Shown: positions 29,145 to 38,349, counted from the stretch's first letter. The stretch is 64,000 nt of DNA from DASSNU01 sp035701265 (GCA_035701265.1 DASSNU010000021.1:372001-436000); one strand, 5' to 3'. Made by a program: numbers and translations. Notes: generated by a model not told the origin, from the sequence alone.

Positions 29145-29836
29145 CAGGCGTGCACGCGTTCGAGCATCGATTGAAATATAGCGAGCCCGTCAGCCGAGCC
29201 GAGCACCGTCTCGACCGCGCGCTCCGGGTGCGGCATCATGCCGAGCACGTTCCCGCCGGCGTTGATGATCCCGGCAATGTCGTTCTGCGAGCCGTTGGGG
29301 TTCGCCTCCGGCGCGCGCCGCCCGTCGGGCGTGACGTAGCGAAAGACCACCCGTTCCTCCGCCTCCAGCACCTCCAGCTCGGAGGGAGCGGCGGTGTACC
29401 GGCCGTCCCCGTGCGCCACCGGCATCCGGAGGATTTGCCCGCGGGCCAGACGCGACGTGAACATCGTGTGCGGGTTCTCCACGCGCAGGTGGACCGCGTC
29501 GGAGACGAACTGGAGCCCCGCGTTTCGGAGGAGCGCGCCGGGGAGGAGCCCCGCCTCGCACGCGATCTGAAATCCGTTGCACACCGCCAGCACCGGGCCG
29601 CCTCGACCGGCATGCGCGATCACCTCGTTCATGATCGGGCTGAAGCGGGCGATCGCGCCGGGACGCAGATAGTCGCCGTAGCTGAAGCCCCCCGGAAGGA
29701 TGATGACGTCGGCGCCGTCGAGATCGTGCGACTTGTGCCAGAGCATGACGGCGTCCTCGCCAAGCACGCTGGCGACTGCGCGAAACGCATCGTAGTCGCA
29801 GTTGGAGCCGGGGAAGGTGACGATCCCGAACTTCAT
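29144..29836 (-). CDS. purQ: Phosphoribosylformylglycinamidine synthase subunit PurQ
   Basis: Class I glutaminase that feeds ammonia to PurL. Start FGIVTFPGSNCDYD, oxyanion region LPGGFSYGDYLRPG, nucleophile Cys in VLAVCNGFQIACE and the His/Glu pair in MMPHPERAVE. 230 residues, as expected. ATGA overlap with purS upstream, TGATG overlap with purL downstream; equal synthesis of the subunits is probably secured by coupling. Confidence 0.95.
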   Translation of the reverse strand: MKFGIVTFPGSNCDYDAFRAVASVLGEDAVMLWHKSHDLDGADVIILPGGFSYGDYLRPGAIARFSPIMNEVIAHAGRGGPVLAVCNGFQIACEAGLLPGALLRNAGLQFVSDAVHLRVENPHTMFTSRLARGQILRMPVAHGDGRYTAAPSELEVLEAEERVVFRYVTPDGRRAPEANPNGSQNDIAGIINAGGNVLGMMPHPERAVETVLGSADGLAIFQSMLERVHA

Positions 29837-30090
29837 ACTCCCTCTACCTCGTCGAGGTGAAAGTCCTCGGTGACCGGATTGGCGAGCAGGCGCTCGCACA
29901 TGCGGCGTACCTCCTCGCGTGCCGCGTCGGCGTCGTGCGCATCGAGGTCCACCACGATGTGCCGCCCCACGCGCGTGTCGTGGACGGCGGCGAAGCCCAG
30001 GGCGCGCAGCGCGCCGGTCACGGCGGTGCCCTGCGGATCCAGGATTCCCTGGCGGGGCATCACGCGCAACGACACGCGAAATCGGCTCAT
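29833..30090 (-). CDS. purS: Phosphoribosylformylglycinamidine synthase subunit PurS
   Basis: 85-residue small subunit that bridges PurL and PurQ. Recognised by RVSLRVMPRQGILDPQGTAV, LGFAAVHDTRVGRHIVVDLD and CERLLANPVTEDFHL, and by its place before purQ. It overlaps pssA upstream (ATGA at 30087-30090) and purQ downstream (ATGA), an unusually tight join of lipid and purine genes. Confidence 0.93.
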   Translation of the reverse strand: MSRFRVSLRVMPRQGILDPQGTAVTGALRALGFAAVHDTRVGRHIVVDLDAHDADAAREEVRRMCERLLANPVTEDFHLDEVEGV

Positions 30091-30995
30091 GTAGGATTCT
30101 CGTCTGACGGTCGATGGGAATGCAGATCCGGGCGATCGCCGCGCCGCCGCCGGTGGCGCCGCCGCCGGCCCGCCATGGGGCCATCGGCCATGGCGATCGC
30201 CCGCTCCGGCAGTGCCTCGTCCTCCTCGCTGTCGAAGAGGGGATCGCCGGTTGGCAGGCGCTCCAGCATGCCGAAGAAGAAGGTGGACACCACGCCCCAC
30301 GCCACGTACGCGAACAGGGCGGGGAAGAAGAACTCCTTTGGCGCGAACAGGAGCCCCGCGATCGCGCCCACCGTCACGATGATGCCCACGATGCCACGCA
30401 CGCTGCGCACCCCGATCGTCGGGATGGCCGGATAGATCACATCGCTGATCATGAGCCAGGCGAGAAGGATCATCACGCCCTTCATCACCAGCGTCCACGG
30501 GAGGTCGCCCACCACGGTCTGCCGGTACAGCGCCGTCTGGCTGAACCAGTAGTACGACGCCAGCGTCATCCCGGCGGCGGGGCTGGGGAGTCCGTGAAAG
30601 TGCGTCTTGGCACGTCCTCCCTGCTCGATGTTGAACCGCGCGAGGCGCATGACCACGCACGCGACGTAGATGAACACGAACAACCATGCCCACCCCTCGT
30701 GGCTCAGCACGGCGAAGTACATGATCAACGCGGGCGCCACGCCGAAGCTCACCGTGTCGACCAGCGAGTCCAGCTCGACACCGAACCGGCTGTTGGTGCG
30801 CGTCATGCGCGCCACGCGCCCATCCATGGCGTCCATCACGCCGCCGAACACCACGAACAGCCCCGCCTGGCTGTACTCGCCGCGCGATGCGGACACGATG
30901 GCCCAGACGCCGAAGAACAGGTTGCCGAGCGTGAATCCGTTGGGCAGGAGCACCACCGCCCGCCGCATGTCCGGGCGCCGCAGCGCGGGGCTCAC
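30087..30995 (-). CDS. pssA: CDP-diacylglycerol-serine O-phosphatidyltransferase
   Basis: Integral membrane enzyme making phosphatidylserine from CDP-diacylglycerol and serine. The CDP-alcohol phosphotransferase motif is complete: DAMDGRVAR then G..LDSLVD eight residues on. Six or more hydrophobic segments follow (for example WLFVFIYVACVVMRLARF). The C-terminal tail is Arg/His-rich and cytoplasmic (RRRRHRRRRGDRPD). GTG start inside the psd stop (GTGA); its product is the substrate of the psd enzyme encoded immediately before it in the transcript. Confidence 0.92.
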   Translation of the reverse strand: MSPALRRPDMRRAVVLLPNGFTLGNLFFGVWAIVSASRGEYSQAGLFVVFGGVMDAMDGRVARMTRTNSRFGVELDSLVDTVSFGVAPALIMYFAVLSHEGWAWLFVFIYVACVVMRLARFNIEQGGRAKTHFHGLPSPAAGMTLASYYWFSQTALYRQTVVGDLPWTLVMKGVMILLAWLMISDVIYPAIPTIGVRSVRGIVGIIVTVGAIAGLLFAPKEFFFPALFAYVAWGVVSTFFFGMLERLPTGDPLFDSEEDEALPERAIAMADGPMAGRRRRHRRRRGDRPDLHSHRPSDENPT

Positions 30996-31642
30996 GACGG
31001 GAGCTCCGCGACGAGCGTGATCCCCGCGTGCGACCGGTCGCCCACGGCCACGCGCAGCGACGAGCCGGGGGGGACAAAGACATCAACGCGCGAACCGAAC
31101 CGGATGATCCCCATGCGTTCTCCCTGGTCTGCCCGCGCACCCAGGCGGGCATAGCTCGCGATGCGTCGCGCCACCAGCCCGGCGATCTGGCGCACGAGGA
31201 TTCGCTCGCGCCCCGTGTCGATCCCCACGGACATCTGCTCGTTCTCCAGGCTGGCCTTCTCGTGCGCCGCGTTCAGGAACTTGCCCGCGTTGTAGTGCAG
31301 GTACGCCACCGTGCCCGACACCGGATACCGGTTCACGTGCACGTTGAAGATGTTCATGAAGATCGAGACGCGGACGGCGCGCGCGCCCACGAACGCGGGC
31401 TCATCGACCTCCGTGATCATGACGATTCGGCCATCCGCGGGAGCCACGACCAGCCGGTCTCCGCGCGGTCCGGGGCGCTCGGGATCGCGAAAGAAGTACA
31501 CGATCCAGAGCGCGACGATCACGAGCAGCGCGGCGGCGACCCACAGCGCGGCGGACCGATGCGCCGCCGCCTGCCACACCATGATCGCTGCCGCGGCCAC
31601 CCCCAGACCGACGAAGGGGAGCCCCTCGCGTGCGAGCTTCAC
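30992..31642 (-). CDS. psd: Phosphatidylserine decarboxylase (short form)
   Basis: Pyruvoyl-dependent enzyme giving phosphatidylethanolamine. The 216-residue size and layout match the short Psd-B type: N-terminal membrane helices (LPFVGLGVAAAAIMVWQ and LWVAAALLVIVALWIVYFFR), VVAPADGRI, SIFMNIFNVHVNRYPVSG, and near the C-terminus the self-cleavage site FVPPGSSLRVAVGD (Gly-Ser-Ser, where Ser becomes the pyruvoyl group). GTG start overlaps the purC stop; stop overlaps the pssA start. Confidence 0.92.
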   Translation of the reverse strand: MKLAREGLPFVGLGVAAAAIMVWQAAAHRSAALWVAAALLVIVALWIVYFFRDPERPGPRGDRLVVAPADGRIVMITEVDEPAFVGARAVRVSIFMNIFNVHVNRYPVSGTVAYLHYNAGKFLNAAHEKASLENEQMSVGIDTGRERILVRQIAGLVARRIASYARLGARADQGERMGIIRFGSRVDVFVPPGSSLRVAVGDRSHAGITLVAELPS

Positions 31643-32580
31643 CCAAGTCCCGCCAGGTCGAGCGGCGATCCTGTCACGCGGCGATACGCGTCCAGGTAGC
31701 GCTCGCTCGTGGCCCGCACCACGGCGTCGGGGAGCGGCGGGGGTGGGGCGTCGCCATTCCACCGTCCCGCGCGCCGCTCGCCATCCAGGTAGTCGCGCAG
31801 CGGCTGCTTGTCGAAGCTCGGCTGCCCCCGCCCCGGCGCGTACTGTTCCGCGGGCCAGAAGCGCGAGCTGTCGGGGGTGAGTACTTCGTCGATCAGCAGG
31901 ACGCGGCCATCGCTCGCGCGGCCGAACTCGAACTTGGTATCGGCAATGATGATCCCACGCGCCGCCGCCGTCGCCCTCCCGAACTCGTAGATCTCCCGCG
32001 AGCGCCGCTCCAGCTCCGCGGCGGCGTCGGCACCGATGATCTCGCGCATGCGCGCGATCGTGATGTTCTCGTCGTGGCCGGTGGTCGCCTTGGTCGCCGG
32101 ACTGAAGATCGGGGGATCGAGCCGGTCGCTCTCGAGGAGCCCCGGCGCCAGCGCTTCGCCGGCCAGCGTGCCGTGGCGAGAGTACTCCTTCCACGCCGAG
32201 CCGCTCAGGTAGCCACGCACCACGCACTCGATGGGGAAGACGGTGGTGCGCCGGCAGAGCATGGCGCGTCCGGCGAGCGCCGCCCGGTGGCTGGCGAGCG
32301 CGGGCAACTGCGCGACGATCTCGTTCGCGTCGGCAGACAGCATGTGATGCGCCACGCCACCGCCGGCACCCGTCTCCAGTTGCCGGCACCACCACGCGCT
32401 GAGCTGCGTGAGCACCGCGCCCTTGTAGGGTATCGTTTCCGCCATCACCACGTCGAAAGCGCTGATGCGATCGGTGGTGATGAGCAGAAGGCGATCGTCG
32501 CCTGCGTCGTAGATGTCGCGCACCTTGCCGCGTCCCACGAGGGGGAGGGGAAGGGCGCTCTGAATCATGGTCGTCGTCAT
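31639..32580 (-). CDS. purC: Phosphoribosylaminoimidazole-succinocarboxamide synthase
   Basis: Joins CAIR and aspartate in purine synthesis (SAICAR synthase). Signatures: VGRGKVRDIYDAG (ATP site), TTDRISAFDVVM, FPIECVVRGYLSGSAWKEY, IIIADTKFEFG and LIDEVLTPDSSRFWP. 313 residues is the long form common in many bacteria and eukaryotes. The start ATG overlaps the purB stop by ATGA; that product is the next enzyme, adenylosuccinate lyase. Confidence 0.95.
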   Translation of the reverse strand: MTTTMIQSALPLPLVGRGKVRDIYDAGDDRLLLITTDRISAFDVVMAETIPYKGAVLTQLSAWWCRQLETGAGGGVAHHMLSADANEIVAQLPALASHRAALAGRAMLCRRTTVFPIECVVRGYLSGSAWKEYSRHGTLAGEALAPGLLESDRLDPPIFSPATKATTGHDENITIARMREIIGADAAAELERRSREIYEFGRATAAARGIIIADTKFEFGRASDGRVLLIDEVLTPDSSRFWPAEQYAPGRGQPSFDKQPLRDYLDGERRAGRWNGDAPPPPLPDAVVRATSERYLDAYRRVTGSPLDLAGLG

Positions 32581-34025
32581 ACGCGAATGGATTCGGATAC
32601 GGGCGACTGCGATGGCGCGGCCGCCAGGATAGGCTCGACGCATTCCGCCAGAAACTCGTCCACCTGTTCCGGCGCGCGTCCCACGAACGCACGCGGATCG
32701 GTGATGGCGCGGAGCTCTTCCAGCGAAATGCCCAGTGCGGAATCGGAGCCGAGGCGCTCCAGAAGATCGTTGCGTGCCGCGCCCTCCTTCATGGCGCGCG
32801 CCGCTTCCATGCTGTGACGGCGGATGACCTCGTGCACGGCCTGTCGGTCGCCACCGGCGCGTACCGCACGCACGATGATCTTCTCCGTCGCCATGAAGGG
32901 GAGCTCCGCCTCCACGCGCTGCCGGATGCGCGCCGGATACACCTCCAATCCGGACGCGACGTTCACCAGGAGGAGGAGAATGGCGTCGGTGGCGAGAAAG
33001 GCCTCGGGCAGCACGAGCCGCCGGTTGGCGCTGTCGTCGAGCGTCCGCTCGAAGAACTGCACCGCGTGCGTGTGGTTGGCGTTCTCCTCGATCGTGATGA
33101 CGAACCGCGCCAGCGAGGCGATGCGCTCCGAGCGCATGGGGTTCCGCTTGTACGCCATGGCCGACGAGCCGATCTGCTCACGCTCGAACGGCTCCTCGAT
33201 CTCCCCGTACGCCTGCAGCATGCGCACGTCGCCGCTCATCTTCCCGGCACTCGCCGCGATGCCGGCGAGCACCGCGAGCACCTGGGCGTCGAGCTTCCGG
33301 GTGTACGTCTGCCCAGTCACGGGCAGGACGTGCTCGAATCCAAGCGCGCTCGCCACGCGACGCTCCAGCTCGCGCACGCGCTCGTGATCCCCGTCGAACA
33401 ACTCGAGGAAGGACGCCTGCGTGCCCGTGGTGCCCTTCACGCCACGCAGCGGCAACACCGCAATGCGCCGGCCGAGCTCGGCGAAATCCAGCAGGAGATC
33501 TTCCATCCACAGCGTGGCGCGCTTCCCCACCGTGGTGAGCTGCGCCGGCTGCAGATGCGTGTACGACAGCGCCGGCGCATCGCGCCACGCGCGCGCGAAC
33601 GCGGCCAGCGCGCGCAGCCCCTGCAGCAGCGTGCCGCGCAGCAGCTCCATGCCGCGCCGCAGGAGGATGAGATCGGCGTTGTCGGTGACGTATGCGCTGG
33701 TGGCGCCCAGGTGAATGAAGGGGCGCGCGGGGGGCGCGGCATCGGCAAAGGCGTGCACGTGCGCCATGACGTCGTGCCGGAATCGCCGCTCGTACGCGGC
33801 CACCGCCGCGAAGTCGATGTCGTCCAGGTGCGCGCGCATGGCGGCGATCGCCTGGTCGGGGATCGGCACGCCGAGGGCGCGTTCGGCGACGGCCAGCTCC
33901 AGCCACAACCGTCGCCACAGCCCGTAGCGTGTACGCGGCGACCAGAGCTCCAGCATGGCGTCCGACGCATACCGCTCGGCCAATGGTGACGCGTACCGCG
34001 TGTGATCCGTGCCGGTGCCGCTCAT
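32577..34025 (-). CDS. purB: Adenylosuccinate lyase
   Basis: Cleaves SAICAR and adenylosuccinate, releasing fumarate. The fumarase/aspartase-superfamily signature GSSAMAYKRNPMRSE is intact, with HLGATSAYVTDNAD, SYTHLQPAQLTTVGKR (catalytic His) and FFERTLDDSANRR. 482 residues, close to the eukaryotic-like PurB subgroup. ATGA overlaps link it to htrA upstream and purC downstream. Confidence 0.95.
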   Translation of the reverse strand: MSGTGTDHTRYASPLAERYASDAMLELWSPRTRYGLWRRLWLELAVAERALGVPIPDQAIAAMRAHLDDIDFAAVAAYERRFRHDVMAHVHAFADAAPPARPFIHLGATSAYVTDNADLILLRRGMELLRGTLLQGLRALAAFARAWRDAPALSYTHLQPAQLTTVGKRATLWMEDLLLDFAELGRRIAVLPLRGVKGTTGTQASFLELFDGDHERVRELERRVASALGFEHVLPVTGQTYTRKLDAQVLAVLAGIAASAGKMSGDVRMLQAYGEIEEPFEREQIGSSAMAYKRNPMRSERIASLARFVITIEENANHTHAVQFFERTLDDSANRRLVLPEAFLATDAILLLLVNVASGLEVYPARIRQRVEAELPFMATEKIIVRAVRAGGDRQAVHEVIRRHSMEAARAMKEGAARNDLLERLGSDSALGISLEELRAITDPRAFVGRAPEQVDEFLAECVEPILAAAPSQSPVSESIRV

Positions 34026-35464
34026 TGAATCATGAAATCGGTGGAGTAGATCCTGCCGCCCCGCTCGAAGTACATCCGGATCGCGGCGCGATCGCCGTAG
34101 CTGTCGATCGCCTTCGCCACGTCCTGCGCGCTCTCGATCGGCGTCCGGTTCACCTGAACGATGACGTCTCCCTTCTGAATTCCCAACTCCCGCGACACAC
34201 GATCGCTCACGTTGAAGATGAGCGCACCGCGGCGGCTCACGATCCCGCGCTCCGCGCGGATGGTCGGGGTAAGCGTCACCAGCTCCAACTCACGCAGCAC
34301 CTGCACCTTGGGTGCGCTCACCTCCGGCAGGTTCGCAATGCGCACGTTGGTGGTGAACTCCCGGTCGCCACGGCGGACCACGAGCGGCACCTCTTCTCCC
34401 ACGCGCAGGTCGAGCAGCTCGGCCTCCCAGTCGAACGGATTTCGCAGCGCGCGCCCGCGCGACTTGACGAGCACGTCGCCAGGCTGCAGACCCGCCTTGT
34501 CCGCCGGGGAGCCCGGCACCACCGACTCCACCACCACGCCGGAGCGCAGCGTACGACCGGGGAGCCTGCTGGACGGGAGGTTGAGCTTGACACCCACCCA
34601 CGGTCGCGCCACCTGTCCGTGCGCGAGCAGGTCCTCCGCAACGCGGCGCGCCCGGTTAATGGGGATGGCGAAGCCGAGCCCCACCGAGCCGCCGCTCGGC
34701 GAGTAGATGGAGCTGTTCACGCCGACCACGTCGCCGGTGGCCACCACGAGCGGACCGCCGGAGTTCCCGGGATTGATCGGCGCGTCCGTCTGGATCATGT
34801 CGACGTACACGCCCGGGCCTTCGGGGCGCGCCACGAGGTTGCGCCCCGTCGCACTGATCACCCCTGTGGTGACCGACGGCTCCGTGTTGCCGAGCAGGAA
34901 GCCGTACGGGTTCCCGATCGCGATCGCCCATTCGCCAATGAGCAGGCTGTCGGAGTTGCCGAGTGAGGCGACGGGGAGCCGCTGGGCGCGGATGCGGAGC
35001 ACGGCCAGGTCGTTGATCTCATCCTCGCCCACCAGCTCCGCGGGGTAGGTGGTGCCGTCACGCAGCGCGACCGAGATGCGCCGGGCGCCGTGCACCACGT
35101 GCGCGTTCGTCAGGATCACGCCGTCGGCGCGAATGATGAACCCTGACCCGAGTCCTGGAAGGACCCGTTGCGACGAGCCGCCGAAGAATTGGTCGAATGG
35201 ATCGGACGGCCCGTTCTCCACGACTTCCGTTTGCACGGTGACGACAGCGGGTGCCACGCGTGCCACCGCGCGCGTGATGGCGGTGCGGCGAATCGGGTCC
35301 ACGCTGGCGGGGCCCAATGCCAGCTCCCCGTGCGCCGTGGCGGCGTTGGCCTGCGCCACGCCGAGCGATTCGTGCGATCCTTGCGCGGTGCCCGGATCGG
35401 CGCGGCCACGACACGCCACGACGACCGAGAGAACGAGCAGCGGAAGGCGCGCGGTGAGTCTCAT
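34022..35464 (-). CDS. HtrA/DegP-like serine protease lipoprotein
   Basis: Envelope quality-control protease. Signal LPLLVLSVVVAC ends in a lipobox (Cys18), so it is probably lipid-anchored. The trypsin-like domain carries His in VILTNAHVVHG, Asp in DEINDLAVLRI and Ser in PINPGNSGGPLV; two PDZ domains follow (GVVVESVVPGSPADKAGLQ and the C-terminal LGIQKGDVIVQVNRTPI). 480 residues, the usual DegP/DegQ layout. It sits between a transaldolase-like gene and purB with ATGA overlaps on both sides. Confidence 0.9.
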   Translation of the reverse strand: MRLTARLPLLVLSVVVACRGRADPGTAQGSHESLGVAQANAATAHGELALGPASVDPIRRTAITRAVARVAPAVVTVQTEVVENGPSDPFDQFFGGSSQRVLPGLGSGFIIRADGVILTNAHVVHGARRISVALRDGTTYPAELVGEDEINDLAVLRIRAQRLPVASLGNSDSLLIGEWAIAIGNPYGFLLGNTEPSVTTGVISATGRNLVARPEGPGVYVDMIQTDAPINPGNSGGPLVVATGDVVGVNSSIYSPSGGSVGLGFAIPINRARRVAEDLLAHGQVARPWVGVKLNLPSSRLPGRTLRSGVVVESVVPGSPADKAGLQPGDVLVKSRGRALRNPFDWEAELLDLRVGEEVPLVVRRGDREFTTNVRIANLPEVSAPKVQVLRELELVTLTPTIRAERGIVSRRGALIFNVSDRVSRELGIQKGDVIVQVNRTPIESAQDVAKAIDSYGDRAAIRMYFERGGRIYSTDFMIQ

Positions 35465-36129
35465 CCTCCAGCGCGCGAGCGCGCCAGATGGCGGCTCCAA
35501 TCGTTCAGGTATTGATCCACACCACGGTCGGTGAGCGGATGCAGAAGCAGCAGGCGGTGCACCTCCGCAGGTGCGGCGCCCGCGTGCGCCCCGGCGGCGG
35601 CCGCCTGCTCCACGTGCAGCGGCGAGCGGAGCGAGCCGGCGATCAACTCGCACTCGAAGCCCGAGCGGTCAAAGAGTGCTCGGATATCGTGCACCACGGT
35701 CATTCCATCCTGGCCGGCGTCTTCCAGACGGCTCACGCCCGCACTCACGTACGTGGCACCGGCGCGCGCGGCGACCAGCGCCTGCGCGGCGTTGAAGATG
35801 AGCGCGACGTGGACGGGAATTCCGTCGGCGGCCAACCGCCGCATTCCCACGAGCGCCTCTTCGATCATCGGGACGCTCACCACGATCGAGTCGGCCAGTT
35901 TGGCGAGCGCGCGCCCCTCGCGATGAATGGCATCGGCATCGACGGCCACCACCGGCGCGATGACCGGCCCGCTGATCGCGCCGCAGATCTCGGCCAGTCG
36001 CTCGTGGTGGTCCTCCGGTGAGACGGCGGCGGCGAGGAGCGACGGATCGGTGATCACGCCGTCCACGGTGCCGAGGGCCGCGGCCCGCCGCACCTCGTCG
36101 ATGTTCGCGCTCTCGAGCAGGAGTTTCAT
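35461..36129 (-). CDS. Transaldolase/FSA-like protein with degenerate active site
   Basis: A 222-residue TIM-barrel protein colinear with TalC/fructose-6-phosphate aldolase: LLLESANIDEVRRAA, GVITDPSLLAA, IFNAAQALVAARAGATYVSA and LHPLTDRGVDQYLNDW all align. Using the E. coli FSA numbering as I know it, the register holds exactly but key residues differ: Glu6 for Asp6, Ile26 for Thr26, Asp28 for Asn28, Pro59 for Gln59, Ser85 (IVVSVPM) for the Schiff-base Lys85, Ala109 for Thr109 and Gly131 for Tyr131. Arg134 and Ser166 remain. It is unlikely to be an aldolase; a binding or regulatory role, or different chemistry, is possible. Coupled to truA and htrA by ATGA overlaps. Confidence 0.85.
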   Translation of the reverse strand: MKLLLESANIDEVRRAAALGTVDGVITDPSLLAAAVSPEDHHERLAEICGAISGPVIAPVVAVDADAIHREGRALAKLADSIVVSVPMIEEALVGMRRLAADGIPVHVALIFNAAQALVAARAGATYVSAGVSRLEDAGQDGMTVVHDIRALFDRSGFECELIAGSLRSPLHVEQAAAAGAHAGAAPAEVHRLLLLHPLTDRGVDQYLNDWSRHLARSRAGG

Positions 36130-36908
36130 GACGCGGGGACGTAGAGGTCGTCCGGGTAGCGCACGGCATCCAGGAAGAGGCCGTGCGGCGGCGCCGGCGG
36201 AGAGGTTGCACGATTGTCGTCGGATCCGAGCAGCCGTGCCATGTCGTCTGGATCGCGGCGCCCCCGTGCCATGTCGACCATCGTGCCGACGAGGAAGCGC
36301 ACCATGTGATGCAGAAAGCGATTCGCCTCGATCTCGAACACCCAGCCCTGCTCCTCCGCGCGCCGACGCCACTCCGCACCGATGATCATGCAGCGATGCA
36401 TGTCCGTAGGCGGCGCGGTGCCGCGCACCGCGAACGCGCGAAACGTGTGCTCGCCGCGAATCGCCTGCACCACCCGCGCCAGCACCTCCTCGTCCAGCTC
36501 CGCGCCAAGCCCCCACTCCCAGCGTTTGCGAAACGGCGATCGTGCCGCGTCATCGGTACCCACCACGTACCGGTACCGGCGCGCGGTCGCGCTGTAACGT
36601 GCGTGAAATCCGGAGCGCATCTCCGCCGCCGACGCTACCCACACATCCGGCGGCAGGATCGCGTTCAGCGCCGCGCGCAGACGAGGTGCCGTCCACGCTT
36701 CGGGTACGCGTACCCCCGCCGCCTGCCCAAGGGCGTGTACCCCCGCATCCGTCCGTCCGGCGCCGATCACGGGGATGTGCGCGCTGCACAATCGTGCGAG
36801 CGCGGCTTCCAACTCTCCCTGCACCGTGCGGCCGGTGGCCTGCCGCTGCCATCCGGCAAAACCGCTCCCATCGTACTGGAGCACGAGCTGCACGCTACGC
36901 TGCGGCAT
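36126..36908 (-). CDS. truA: tRNA pseudouridine(38-40) synthase
   Basis: Isomerises uridines in the anticodon stem of many tRNAs. LQYDGSGFAGWQRQ, catalytic-Asp block GAGRTDAGVHALGQ, FHARYSATARRYRY and FLHHMVRFLVGTMVDM identify TruA. 260 residues. First gene of the long minus-strand series; the promoter at 36918-36945 leaves a leader of only a few bases. Confidence 0.94.
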   Translation of the reverse strand: MPQRSVQLVLQYDGSGFAGWQRQATGRTVQGELEAALARLCSAHIPVIGAGRTDAGVHALGQAAGVRVPEAWTAPRLRAALNAILPPDVWVASAAEMRSGFHARYSATARRYRYVVGTDDAARSPFRKRWEWGLGAELDEEVLARVVQAIRGEHTFRAFAVRGTAPPTDMHRCMIIGAEWRRRAEEQGWVFEIEANRFLHHMVRFLVGTMVDMARGRRDPDDMARLLGSDDNRATSPPAPPHGLFLDAVRYPDDLYVPAS

Positions 36909-36917
36909 CCGCGGGGA

Positions 36918-36945
36918 AAACTACCCACACCCGGAGTCGTGTCAA
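36918..36945 (-). promoter_or_regulatory. Promoter of the truA-purF operon
   Basis: On the minus strand, TTGACA (36940-36945), 16-nt spacer, TAGTTT (36918-36923). Transcription would start about 36911, leaving a near-leaderless truA message (ATG ends at 36908). Confidence 0.6.
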
Positions 36946-36969
36946 GCAACGTGCCGGCGCGCGAACTGA

Positions 36970-36999
36970 TTGACAGTGCGCCACCTAGCGCTCTACATT
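36970..36999 (+). promoter_or_regulatory. Promoter of the GAF-trpD unit
   Basis: TTGACA (36970-36975), 18-nt spacer, TACATT (36994-36999) followed by TG. It lies back to back with the truA promoter and 36 nt before the ATG at 37036. Confidence 0.65.
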
Positions 37000-37035
37000 T
37001 GACCCCCCACCGCACGCTGCGCCCACCGGTCCAGG

Positions 37036-38349
37036 ATGCCCCCTCGCACACTCGCGTCGCTCGCTCACGCTCTTGGCGCGGCGTCCGACCTCGATGCCGC
37101 CCTGGTGTCGCTCGGCGAGGCGCTGGCGGAGCTCGACCGCTCCGCGCGGCTGGCGCTCGTCCCCTATGACGGACGGCGGCAGATGCTCCGCGAGCGACTC
37201 ACCCCCGCCGAAGGGATGATCGCGCACTATCGCGTCGAGACCACGTTCGACCACTTCCCCACGCGCGTGCGCGAACAGGTGGCCGCCGGCGGTCAGTTCG
37301 TGGACCTGGGAGACGAGTCCGACGTCTTCGCGCGGCTGCTCGGCATGACGTCGGGCGGAGACGACGCCCTGCTCGCGCTGCGCGGGATCCGCGTGGATGG
37401 AGCGCTCTCCGCGTTGCTCGTGCTGTACGAGTCGAAGCGCTTCTTCGGGACGCGTGTCGCCGAGCGATTCGGACCGCACGCCGCGCTGTTCGATCTCGCG
37501 TTCACGCGATTCGCCGAGCGTGACGCGCGCGACGAGGCCGTCCGCACGCTGGAAGACGTGACGCAGCGCGTGCACGGCGAGTACGTGCGCAAGCTCGCGG
37601 AAATGGAGGAGCAGCTCGCGCACGCGCGCGGCACGCCGTCGTCGGGGGTGGAACCGGTGGATGCGGCGCAGTTGCTCGCGCTGGAGCAGGAAGCGGCGCA
37701 CGCGCGCGAGGAGTCGCGTCGCGCGCGACACCGGGCGGACGCCATCGAACAGCAGCTCTCCAGCGCGATCGGCCAACTCGAGTACGCGCACGTGGAGCTG
37801 CACCGGCGGAGCGAAGCCCTCCGCCAGCGCACGCGGACGCTGTACCTGCTGGACCGCCTGCTGTCGCTGCAGGCCACCACGCCCGATCCGCGCCAGCTCG
37901 TGGATGGCCTTCTCGCGCTCGTCGGGGACGACATGCAGGCGCAGCGGTGCTCGCTCATGCTGCGTGTGCCCGGCACCGACGAGCTGTACATCGCCGCCGC
38001 GCGCGGGCTCGCCCCCGAGATCGCCGATGGGACGCGCATCCAGATCGGACGCGGCGTGGCCGGCAAGGTCGCCGCCAGTCGCGAGCCGCTCCTCGTCACG
38101 GATGTCGCCGACGCCTCCTCGCACCCGTTGCTCCGCGATGAATACTTCACGACGGGCTCCTTCATCAGCTTCCCGCTCGTGGCGGCGAACGAGCTGATCG
38201 GCGTCGTCAACCTGACGAATCGCGCGCAGCGTGGTGTGTTCGTGGAGGAGGATATCGACCGCGTCCGTCTGCTGGCGCTCGTCATCTCGCTCGCGGCGGC
38301 GCACGCGATGCTCCCGGAACGGTTGCTCGATGCCATCGGAGCCCGGTAA
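37036..38349 (+). CDS. GAF-domain protein with central coiled coil
   Basis: A soluble 437-residue protein. The C-terminal domain (about residues 270-425) is a clear GAF fold: DMQAQRCSLMLRVPGTDELY, IGRGVAGKVAASREPLLVTD and FISFPLVAANELIGVVNL. Residues about 180-270 form a charged coiled coil (EQEAAHAREESRRARHRADA). The N-terminal 170 residues resemble a second, weaker GAF. There is no output domain, so it probably signals through partners. It overlaps trpD by 20 nt and shares its promoter, placing a sensor ahead of tryptophan synthesis. Confidence 0.82.
   Translation: MPPRTLASLAHALGAASDLDAALVSLGEALAELDRSARLALVPYDGRRQMLRERLTPAEGMIAHYRVETTFDHFPTRVREQVAAGGQFVDLGDESDVFARLLGMTSGGDDALLALRGIRVDGALSALLVLYESKRFFGTRVAERFGPHAALFDLAFTRFAERDARDEAVRTLEDVTQRVHGEYVRKLAEMEEQLAHARGTPSSGVEPVDAAQLLALEQEAAHAREESRRARHRADAIEQQLSSAIGQLEYAHVELHRRSEALRQRTRTLYLLDRLLSLQATTPDPRQLVDGLLALVGDDMQAQRCSLMLRVPGTDELYIAAARGLAPEIADGTRIQIGRGVAGKVAASREPLLVTDVADASSHPLLRDEYFTTGSFISFPLVAANELIGVVNLTNRAQRGVFVEEDIDRVRLLALVISLAAAHAMLPERLLDAIGAR

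Noticed and set aside
26811..29174. Another long plus-strand frame (787 codons) opposite purL
   Set aside because: Same reason: a His/Arg-rich shadow of a full-length PurL with all motifs.
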